A stretch of DNA of 64,000 nucleotides from Tanytarsus gracilentus (taxonomy: Eukaryota; Arthropoda; Insecta; Diptera; Chironomidae), in NCBI GenBank assembly GCA_038502055.1, contig JAXRKN010000041.1:4259501-4323500 (forward strand), in the 5' to 3' direction. The position numbers and the translations under genes are program-made. Positions 44,001 to 54,196 of this stretch are shown in pieces. The notes under the pieces were generated by a model. It saw only the letters and a program-made list of their open reading frames with translations, did not search any database and was not told the DNA's origin. Position 1 is the first letter of the stretch. The number at the start of each line of letters is the position of its first letter.

Positions 44001-47000
44001 CTTGCTGAATATTGAAGACAAGTCCAAAAAAATTTATCTTCGGCTTTCAAAAGATTTTTCTGCTGATCAACGTTCAAATTATTTTCAATAAAGTTCCAAA
44101 GTTTTTTTATACTTTCGTGGTCAAACTTTGATGCTGCGGTCATTAGCGATATTCGGCCGTTTTCATCACTTTCTAATAAAACTTGAATGATTTCCATTTT
44201 ATTTAATTTATTTTTCAAAAGTTCATAAAACAAATCAATTTGAACTTGGTCGGAAAATAAATTCAAAACATCTCGAGTTTTTTTCATTAAAAATTTTTTA
44301 AATACTTTTTCCTCAACTTTAGATTGAATTTTTTTACTCAAATCAATTAAACCAAAAAAATCGTCAGCATTAACAAATTTTAATTTTAAACTTTCCAAAT
44401 CAATGTAAAATTCTGATTTATTATTCAGGCTCTCGATAACTTTTTGATTTATTTCTTCGTTTTCATTTTGTAAAGAGAATTTGAGCAAATTCATAAAAAT
44501 TTCGCGTTTCAATTTTGAATTTTCATCTTCATTTAGGTTTTTAAAAATTGTTTCACCTTTTTTATTCCGAATCAATAAAATTTCTCTCAAATCTTTTAAA
44601 CTATTCGAAAAATATTTCTCACACAATTTTGCGAGTTCGTGGATTGTTGCTAAACTCGATAGTTCTGCGACTTCGTGAAGTCCTTCGTCAAAATTTTCTG
44701 TAATAACTTTTTGAATATTTTCCGTATAAATTTCCTCATAAAAGTGTTTGACAGCCACAAACGAAGCAGAATCATTAGTCAAGAGTGAAACGTAAAAAAT
44801 TGAATGCAGTTTTGAGTTTTTCATGTTCAAAAGTTTTTCGACTTGGTTTTTGGTAAAAGTCTCGCTCGCAAAATTAATCAAAAGTTTTAAAATATTTTGA
44901 TTTTCTTTTCTTGTCGCACTCATCAAAATTGTTTCATCAAAGTCAGTTTCGTTTTTCAAAAATAAGCCAAAAATTTCGTCTCTGCTTAAAGTTTTGTTGA
45001 GTTTTAATAAAAATTCTTCAAAGTTTTGAGCCGAAGCAAAATCAACGAAATCATGCAAAAGAGTTTTTGTGCTGACGTCACCGAGAAAAAATTTCAGAAT
45101 CTTTTCACCCAAAATTTGATGAAATTTGTCCAAATTGAGTGAAAACACTTCAAGATCTTCGTTTGTCCAATTATAAGAATTTTTAGCCAAATTAATTTTC
45201 GCAATTTTGTAAAACTCCAAAAAGTGAAAAGAAAATCCTTTTTCAGCGAAAAATTCGAGAATTTTCTTATTTTCCGTAACTTTCTTTAAACTTTCAATTT
45301 TGCCATAAAAATCCCGTAAAACTTCAAGAAATCCCGTCAACTTTTGATTGGTTTGAAAAAAATCGAGCAAAAATTTTCTGATAAATTCAAAATTTCTTTC
45401 CATCATGACGTCATAAAAAAGTTCAACGATATTTTCATCCTCAACTTTTTGATTTTTACCAAAATTATCGATTAAAAATTGTGCGATAAAATATTCAGCA
45501 AAAGTCCGATGCGAAAAAGTAAAATCATTTTGTGAGAAAACTTGCAAAATTCCAAAACGTGAAATTTCTTCTTTCGTAACTTTTTCAATCGATTCCATGA
45601 TTTTTAAACTCGAAATGTTTAAATTTTTATAGTCTCTAAAAATCAACTGAAGCGCATAAGCTTGATGGACTTGATTGACATTCACTGAACTACTCGAGAA
45701 AATGTCATCAGCTTCATTTTTAATGATTTCACCTTTTTCATGGATAATGTTTAACTTTTTTTTAACGAAAAATTTGTAAAGTTGGTAAAGATTCGTTGAT
45801 GAACTTTCACTTTCATTTCCTTCAGAAGCTTCAGCTAAAATTTCGATCAAAAGTGGATTCGTAATGGCGTCACTCTCAGATGATCTTAAGTTCTCCAAAA
45901 AACTTTCAACTTTGCTGATTTTTCTTAAAATATTTTCATCAATTTTCGTTGCATTTTGTTGAAACAACTCCCAAAAATTTTCAGCATCGACTTTTGTATT
46001 TTTTGTGCCAATAAATTTCACGATAAATTCTGAAATTTCCCTTTCACCAAGTGGAATCATTTTGTGAGCTTTAATTCCCAATTGTTGCTGTAAGTCTTCC
46101 GAGTGAAGAGGTCGCGTCGATAGAAATTGGAAATTGTCCGTTAAATCTTTTAAGCTTTTCGTTAAATTCAACATAAAACTTTTATAAAGAGGCAAAATTT
46201 CATCGACGCCATCGAAAAGAAAAATTACGCCGCCGCGGTTAAAAACTTGCTTGAAGATTTCACCATCAAAAAGTGTCGAATTTATTATTTCTTCACTCAA
46301 AAAATTTCGAACCTCTTTGATGTCGCTGAAATTGAGATTTTCGTGATTTTTATAAACATCTGAGTACAATTTCAAGTCCACAAATTGAATCCATTTAGTT
46401 GGAAATTTTTTCTTCAATTTTAACGCGAAATATTTAAATGCGGTCGACTTTCCTTCACCCGCGATGCTCGAAAGGATGAAAACTTTTTTCTTTTGAAACT
46501 CGACAAGATTAATTTCATCAAACGACCTCACATTCTCATTTCTCACGTTAACTTTTCCATCGACATAAATTTCTTCACTTGTTGAAATTTTTTCGTCAAT
46601 AAAAAATCTTTCCAGGAAAAATTTCACTTTGCTTTCGACTTTCGATGAAATTTTAAACTTTTTTGATGTAAAAATATTTTTAACCTCATGCGACGTTAAA
46701 AGACTCAAAGCCGAAGTGTCGTTTAAAATTTTATCGAGTGAAACATTTTGACCCTGAAAGTCAACTTTGGACTTTAAAAATTTTGTCCTCAAACTTTGGC
46801 TCATGTTGGACCAAACTAAAAATATTTCATTTTCGTAATGAGAATTTATGGTCGCCGATAAATCAGAAGTTTCGCCCTGCAATGCCTGATTGATGTGTTT
46901 CGATGTTAGAACTTCGTAAATATTCGAGTCATTCGCAAAAAGTTCTTCAAATTTCACTTCAACACCTTGAAAATTCAAAACCGATTGTTTAACTTTCAAT

Positions 47001-50000
47001 TGATCGTTCAATGAAAGATCCGACCATGATCTTGTTGATGCACGAAAAACTAAACCGCCCCAAATTCCAAAACTCACCCCGAGTGTGATCAAAAAAATAA
47101 AAAAAATATTAATTTTTCTTTGCTTTCTCAATTTTCTTTCAGCTTTCTTAATCGGATCAAATTTTTCTTCGATTTTCGGAAGTTCAATTTTCATATCGGA
47201 AACGCAAGTTTGTTCATAAAAGTCAAAAAGTGACTTGAAGTTTTCACGTTTCGAGTCCAAAATTTCTGCTTCGTCGTTATAAATTGCGAGCATTTGTGGA
47301 ACTCTCACGATTAATTCCGCGTGATGCATTTCGTCGTCGTAGTCGCCAAAAACCGACTCGACAATTTCGTCATGACTTTTCATCCGTTTAGTTTCCATAT
47401 AAATATTTACAAACTCGACAATTTTCTTATAATTTTTTTCCTTATAAGGTTTCGCCAAATTATCATAAAGAATGTACATCGCATAGTGACAAAGTTCGTG
47501 AGCGATGACACCGATAGTTTTTATGGTTGTGCGAGGGTCGAGCATGTCCTTCGCCGCAACATAAATTCTTCCATTTAAATAGAAAAGTCCATTCATGAAT
47601 GGCTCGGACGAAGGATCGAGAAAATTTACGGAATCTCGCGAAAAATCAAAAACAATTTTAAAGTTTCGAGTTGCGGCGACAATTTTGAGGACAATCGCAA
47701 TTAAAGGAATTTCAAATAAAATCTCGAATGCATTTCTGATCTTTAGCATAAATTCACCGTGACGGTTTTTGGGCGTGTCGGGTCCGAGTTTACAATTTTG
47801 CATGAAAATCATCATTTTGGGATTGAATAAATTTGGTGAAATTTTCAGGTTGAGCTCACGGAGAGCTTTTTTCTCTTTGTTCGTGAGCGACTCGAAAATT
47901 TCACCAATTTCTTCATGCGGCGCCAAAAAAATACTCTCACCCAGTAAAAATTCATAACATTTAAGTTTTCGGCTTAAAATTGAAGTTTTGAGGAGTGAAA
48001 AATTTCTCAAGTCATAAAAATATCTCAAAGTTGAATTTCTCTCGAAATTTGCTTTCAAATATTTTTGAACTTCCTCCAAATTATTTAAATCGTTTTCATC
48101 GACTTCTCTGACTTTAGCATGCATGTCAGCACTTAATTCTAGAAATGTTTTCAACTCATCCGAAGCTGACTCGACGTCAAAATTGTGTGGAAATGCTGAA
48201 TTGTTTTTCAGCAACGTTAAAACGACCTCATGATGTCCACTTGAGAATGCGAGACTGGCTGCTGTCTGTCCATTCACTTCACAGTTTACGTCTTCACCTC
48301 GATCGATGAGATTTTGAACGGCTTCCATGTGACCGGCTTCAGATGCGAGCAATAAAAGATTTGAACCTCGAGTGTCGGCATGTTGTTGAATCTCTGCGTC
48401 GCTCATGCTGATGATGTTGTCGAAAATTGTGTTTGAGGTTTCTGCGGGCGATTTTCATGTGAAAGAGAGTGAAGAAAAAATTAAAATAATTAAACGCGTT
48501 TTGCTGTGGAATTTTCTTGTAGTGGTTCAGTTTCTAATCGAAATATTTAATCATTCGATAAATGTTTTAATATTTCATGTTTTTTAAATAATGAAGGGAT
48601 TTTTCATTAAAAAAGTTTTGAAACTATTTGGAGTGACGTTCCCTTCGTCAAAAGTGATATTTTAAATTTTTTTAATTAACTTTTTCTATTTATTCTAGTT
48701 TATTTTTAAAAGTTTAATATTTTAAATTTAATATTTTAATATTTGATAATGAAGCAATTTTTCGCCTATTTTAAAAATCTTTATTTTATTTTGTATTTTT
48801 TGTTTTTTTTTTTTATTATTAATTTTTTTTTTTAATTTAATTTATTTTATGTTAATTTTTCTTTTTGTCCGTGAGTGGTCCACTTATACGTTGTTGGGCG
48901 TTTGCTTTTCTTTATTTTTTTTTTTCGGGGACAGCAGGACTTTAAAAGCAGCCTTTCGTTTTTCCGGTTGGCACCGCTCCCTGCTTACTCCACATAGAAC
49001 ACGATGTGGGGTAATTCGATCGCCGGGTGGATAGGGCTATCTTCCTTATTCATCTAGTGGCAATTCTTGAGTCGTAGCGTATCCGACGCGAGAACTACGG
49101 TAAGGACGGAAGCTGCGCTGGTTTGCGTCTGACCAGGGTCGAAAGATACCTGAGAGCTATCACATCGTTAAATACCAATACCAAAAAAGTTTTGAAACTA
49201 TTTTTTTTATTTTTTAGTTTTTAATTTAAATTTAAAAAAAATTATTTCTCTCAAATGTGAAAAAGATTTTCTTTTGTGTGCATCAAGTTAGAAAGATGAA
49301 GAATTTTGTGCGTGCAGAGGAGAAAAATATTAACTGAATTAAGTCCGAGTAAAACGAGGTAGATGAAGCCACAAATTATCGCTAATGCCCACCACGTGAT
49401 AGAAATTTTACGGACTGTTTTGGACTTTTAGTAAATAAAATTTTAAAATTAACTTTGCAATTAATTACTGTATTATTTTTAATTTATATGAAATGTTCTA
49501 GATTTTTTAAAAAAATATTTGGTCACCCTATAATTTAAAATAATATTTGGACAGAAAAAAAATATTTAATTGATTTTTTAAGAGAAATATTTAGAGAGTC
49601 GAGATCTCACGGGAGAGACACACAAAGACACAGTGGGAAAATTAAGCACATACAAACTTAAGTGGTGGCGTTGATTTTTTACTTTGAAAGAATAAATTTT
49701 TTTGTTTTAATTAAATTTCATTTTTATAAAAGATTTCATCTGTTCAGAGATGGACATTGTAATCAAGGAAAAGTTACATTACAAAAGATTAAATTTAATT
49801 AATGACATTTTCATACAAAATTAATGGAATTTTACAAAAATAAATTACGTTACGTCTTACGTGTAATTTGTTGTAATTGCCCATCTCTGTAAATGTTTTT
49901 AAAATTAATTTAGGAAAAATAATTTATTGATTTTAAATTAATAAAAATTAAATTAATTTACTTTTTACTCATTTACGAGTGACTTAAATAAAAACTCTTT

Positions 50001-50197
50001 AAGTTTTCTTAAAAATATTTTATTAGTAAATTAAAAAATTTTCTTTTACAGTCAGATAAAAATTTTAAGTGGAGAAAAAAAAATTAAAAGGTTTAGAAAC
50101 TTGAAGAACGTCTTTAAATATTTTTAAAAAATTGAGGCTTTAAAATTTTACCTTGCATCTCGATTTCTTCTTCCATCGCTTGATTGGTGTTCGCCAT
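41099..50197 (-). CDS. Giant ankyrin / HExxH / TM / NACHT / helical-repeat protein, copy B
   Basis: Two exons on minus: 50197-50152 (same 15 residues MANTNQAMEEEIEMQ) and 48441-41099; 7389 nt, 2462 aa. All key motifs of copy A are intact: HELCH, the membrane segment, Walker A AGEGKST, Walker B FLFDGVDE, STRP, NPLLIEI and SHRTFAEYF. Both full-length frames are uninterrupted, so both genes are probably active. The N-terminal 1,600 residues differ at scattered positions only (e.g. FGIWGG for FGIWGV; NLVEFQ for SQIHFQ). Differences and small indels are denser in the C-terminal repeats (e.g. SSPVFAKVLDEKKIKHED against SSSVFAKILDDEKKIKFED). If repeats sense ligands, this is the pattern expected of receptor diversification, but relaxed constraint is an alternative. 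Confidence 0.85.
41120..42860. repeat. About 850-bp internal repeats in copy B
   Basis: Blocks starting near TTGAAATTCTTC at about 41132, 41981 and 42826 define two near-identical units of about 848 bp plus a truncated third, parallel to copy A. Confidence 0.92.
48630..49182 (+). mobile_element. Retroposon ending ATACCAATACC, 553 bp, intron 1 of copy B
   Basis: Perfect 21-bp target duplication AAAAAAGTTTTGAAACTATTT less the last base run (48609-48629 and 49183-49203). The shared core with 35317-35887 begins near GTGAGTGGTCCA. Its insertion site differs from that in copy A, so the two insertions are independent. Confidence 0.88.
49745..49889. mobile_element. hAT-type MITE shared by both duplication copies (B)
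   Basis: Counterpart of 36569-36704 with the same left flank. Confidence 0.8.
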
Positions 50198-51084
50198 TTT
50201 AATTAATTTTAATTAATTTTCTTCATTCGTTTTTAAAAATAAATTTTTCACTTTGAAAAATCACTTTGAGTTCTCTAAATTTTTATTTAAATTTTTTTAA
50301 CTTCGAAATATTTTTTGTTTTTTTATTTTTTCGCAAGATCACTGCACAGCCTTCACCTTTAGTATTTAGCGACTTTACTTTGTTTCACGGATCTTCGATT
50401 TTTTTCTTCTTTTCAACAGTCGCCGATAAATTTTTATTGCCTTGTTTTTCGGCGTCACAAAATATTTTATGAAAAAGTAATACAATTTTTTTGTGCGTCT
50501 CTAAAACGCCGAAATGAGAAAGAAGCGGATTTAAATTTGCATAATTTTTTTTCTCACTTTTTAATTTTATTAAATAAAACTTCTTTAAAAATATTTTTAA
50601 ATCACTTTTAATTTTTTTAAAGCATTTTAAAAATTATTTTAACGTTTTAAAATTTTATTATTTGCTTTTTAATTTTTTAAAAAATTTTTGCAATAAAATT
50701 GTCTTTAAATTTACCTCCGCGAATTATTTAAATTTTAATTACTTTAATTCCTTTTTTTCAATTAATTAAAAAAACCACAAATCAATTTTTTCCTCGGCGA
50801 GTTTCATTTTGAGTTCTTTTTTCTTTTAAATCCGAGTTGACACTAAAAATTTTGAGAGATTTTTATCCGAAGACGCTGCAAAGCAAAGAGAGAGAAAAAA
50901 TTTTGGCGATCGGTGTGTGAATGAGGATTTTAAAACACATTCAAAGAGATTTCCAATTAAAATATTTTTTTGGATTTTATGCTGAAAAAAAGAAAAATTG
51001 AGGCAATCAGAAAAGAAAAGTTGAGAGATCTCAAATTTCTGGATTCTGGGTCTCACAGCTGTAAATCCCGAGTTGCCAGCATCC

Positions 51085-51810
51085 TAAATTTTAGAGATCC
51101 TTAAATCATCGATTATGCGATTTCGATGATCATCGATGACAAAAAGTTCATCATCGATGATCATCGATGCATCGATGACGAACTTTTGATCTGAATTTCT
51201 GAGAAAAACCTGGAATTTTTAAAAAAACAAGTAGTGTTTTTTCATACAGTATAAAGTAGGACGAATTTGCTGTCTTTTTGGCTGTATCTGAATTTTTCTG
51301 AGCTTGATTGCAAGTCAACGAATTTTTTTGAAATTCACAATAAGGCTTAAAAATTAAACTCAATACAAAAAAGTGTCATAAAAACAAAATAGAAAAACAC
51401 TCTCACAATAATTACCGTAACCTTATTCGTCTCTTGTTCTTAAAAATCCAAAATTAATCTTTTTTTTTTAAATAAATCACTTAACACTTTATACTTGTTT
51501 ACACGAGTAAACAAAATGAATTGAGGAAAAGTCTAAAAGTTTTGTTTGGTACATGAAATTGTTTCTCAAAAACAATTATTTTGATACCTGCCGTTTTACA
51601 ATATTAATATTTGAAGATTTTTTTATTAAAGTGACATTAAAAACATTAATTAAAATTATAAATTTTAATTTAATTTTTTCAAAAGAGCACAAAAATCGAT
51701 TTTTTTTCGTCATCGATGTCATCGGAAAAAAAATCGATGATCATCGATGACGAAAAGGTTCGATGATCATCGATGATCATCGAACCGATGCTCATCGTCA
51801 GGATCTCTAC
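51085..51810. repeat. Region bounded by ATCGATGATCATCGAT palindrome arrays
   Basis: At 51108-51183 and again at 51706-51795 the motif GATGATCATCGAT is repeated several times. The two clusters are in inverted relation, with AGAGATCC at the left and GGATCTCT at the right outer edges. About 520 bp of AT-rich sequence between them has no convincing gene. It has the look of a non-autonomous DNA element with palindromic sub-terminal repeats. Confidence 0.55.
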
Positions 51811-52197
51811 TAAATTTAAGATCTATACATGATTTAAATTTTTTAGAGACTTTAAGGGTTTAAAAATTGAGAAAAAGCGAAAAAAAAACTTTAAGGAGCA
51901 TTTATGAATTATTTCAGTATGTAACATATAAAAATAAACCAGGGATTTAAACCGATTCATTTGAGTCGAGTGAGTGACTCGAGTTGATTGCGATTTTTTT
52001 AAAAAATAATTCGAAAATTAAAATAAAATAAGAATTAAAAAATTTTCAATTCTCAATTCTTTTCCTAACTATTTTATCAAAATTTAAATTTCAGCCAACC
52101 GCTTTTTCCTCTAATTTTTCTTTGTCGGTCTGTCACAAATTTCTTTTTGTTTATTTTCATAGTCACAAAAAAAGTTTCTATTAAAATTTCCATCCAA
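51811..52197. other. Upstream region of the WDR91-like gene
   Basis: AT-rich; no TATA box or other element stands out. It presumably includes the promoter and leader. Confidence 0.35.
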
Positions 52198-54066
52198 ATG
52201 GCGCACATGCAAAACGTTGAAGTTCTCATCCGAGAATTTTTAGCCTATCGAGGATTTCTCACATCTTTAAAATCATTCGAAGTCGAGTGCAAAAATGATA
52301 AAAACAAAAGTTTTAGGGTCGACAGAATTGTTGAATCACTGCAGGCAAGTTTATTAGTAAAAAAAATTAAACTAATTTATGATTTAAATTCCCCTGACTA
52401 GACTTCAATAAATATATCCGATTTACAAGAACTTCGCGACACTTGGAAGAATCTCGATACATTTTTCTTCTCCAAACTCGAGCAAAATTATGCGGAAGCA
52501 GTTAAAAAGCTTGAAAGTGGACTCTTTAAAATTTATCTCGTCGTGGCTCACAACTCCGGACGACATGAAAAAATCTCTGAGTTTTTCGCTAAAATGTCGA
52601 GTGAAATTCACGCTCAAAACGAGTGGAAAGAATGGTTTTACTTTCAGTACTGCAAAAATCCAGAAGATCATCAAAATTTCGCTGTTTATTTCTCGAAAAA
52701 TTATCACGACACGCTTTTTCTTTCGCTTCACAATTTTCTCGCGACAATCTTCCAATCGATGCCGCTTCCGACTCTAATGAGGATCGAGAGTGAAACAACT
52801 CAAATTAAAAAGTTGCAGGAGGAAAATTCAAAATTGAGGCAAAGACTTCAAATGAGTTTAAATCAACAAATGAGCGCAACTGGACAGCACCAACATCAGA
52901 GTCGACAGCAAATGTTTATGGATAAAAAATCGAGAATGGGAAATGCGACAAATGTGAATGAAATTATTCCGTTCGATATTCAACCACCGACTCATTTGGT
53001 TGACGATTTTTTCATTATCGCTCAAGAATCTTTGTGAGTAAAATTTTAAACGATTTTTTTTTGCACATTTTGAGTTTATTTTTTTTTTAAATTTTTCATC
53101 ACGCAAATTTCATTTTTCTTCAACTCTTTTAAACTTTTAGTAAATCCCCAAACTCAGCTCCTAAAATGAAATCCGATCACTTTTCCTTTAAGTAGAAATT
53201 TTGTTAAATAACATTTAAGATTAAATTGATCTTGATTAATTAATCAATTACAGGAATTAACAAAAAAAAAAAGGAATTTACATTTTAAATTAAAGTGATT
53301 GATTAATTAATTTAATCACATTAATTACCCACAAAACAAAATAGCTCAAATTTTAATGTTCAAATTTTGATATCAAATTGACATCAAAATGAGATAAAAT
53401 TTTACTCAATTTATACACTTTTTTACATCAAATATAACTCAAATTTTGATGTATTTTAGAGTTCCAAAAGAGCTAAAACTGAGCTCGAAAATAGTTAAAG
53501 AAATTCAAAAAATTCTATGTTCAAATTTTGAAATCAAATTGACATCAAAGTGAGAATGAATTTTAATGCTCAAATTTGGATATCAAAATGATGTCTAAAA
53601 ACGCTCAAATTTTTTACTCAAAAATGCATTTTTAAATTTTGTGCTCAAATTGATATTAAAAAGTGCTCAAATTCATTTTTGACATCAATTTTAGCTCAAT
53701 TTGAGCTATTTTGATTTGTGGTTAACACCAATTAATATAACTTCTAAATAAATTATTTTAAATCTATTTTTTGTTCCTTTTCTTCATACTTAAACCCCTT
53801 AATTAATTCAATTAAAATCTCTTTTAATTAACCACAAACCAAAAACTTTCCGCTAAATATAATTTTCTACTAATTTTAACTTTTCATATTCGCATTCCAT
53901 CGAAAAATCCAAAAACATTTTTTGTAGGTCAATTAGTGAAAATCAATCGAGAGGCTTTAAATCGATTATCAGAAATATTTCTTCGGGATCGTCGCCGGTG
54001 CTTGGAAGAAAGGAAAATTCTCAAGATGGAAAGGGAAAGAGATCTGGAAGTGTCGGCAATCGATAA
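52198..54066 (+). CDS. WDR91-like protein lacking WD repeats
   Basis: Three exons: 52198-52344, 52402-53033, 53928-54066 (918 nt, 305 aa). The first intron has a GC donor (CAG/GCAAGT) and CTAG acceptor. The N-terminal LisH-like segment (VEVLIREFLAYRGFLTSLKS, FRVDRIVESLQ), the region LQELRDTWKNLDTFFFSKL and the block FSKNYHDTLFLSLHNFLATI match the N-terminal half of WDR91. A coiled coil (LQEENSKLRQRLQ) and a Gln/His linker follow. The chain then ends in a basic Ser-rich tail (GRKENSQDGKGKRSGS) with a stop; no WD40 repeats follow within 2 kb. Known: full WDR91 is a Rab7 effector that controls endosomal phosphoinositide conversion through the PI3K complex; its N-terminal half dimerises and binds Beclin-type partners. 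Inferred: a shortened form or paralogue. Confidence 0.85.
53330..53730. repeat. Degenerate CTCAAATTTTGATATCAAATTGACATCAAA repeats in intron 2
   Basis: Words such as TCAAATTTTGATATCAAA and GACATCAAA recur at least six times with loose spacing, in part as inverted copies. This explains the length of the 894-bp intron of the WDR91-like gene. Confidence 0.6.
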
Positions 54067-54196
54067 AGAAATTTTTTGTGTGATTTATTCGTGAATAAAA
54101 TTATTAAATGTAAAAATTTGTTGGGATTGTGAAAAAAATTCAAAAATTAAATTAAAGTAGTAAAAATTCTGGTTTAATATTTTTTATTCTCGCAAT

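Larger units (their letters stand above)
39786..51008. repeat. Segmental duplication, copy B
   Basis: Counterpart of 26340-37826; see there for the boundary sequences. It includes the LRR relic, the second giant NACHT gene and its 5' flank up to about 51008. Confidence 0.9.

Noticed and set aside
50266..50472. Phenylalanine-rich plus-strand open frame
   Set aside because: It comes from T-rich non-coding sequence upstream of the giant gene; the corresponding part of copy A is not conserved as a frame.
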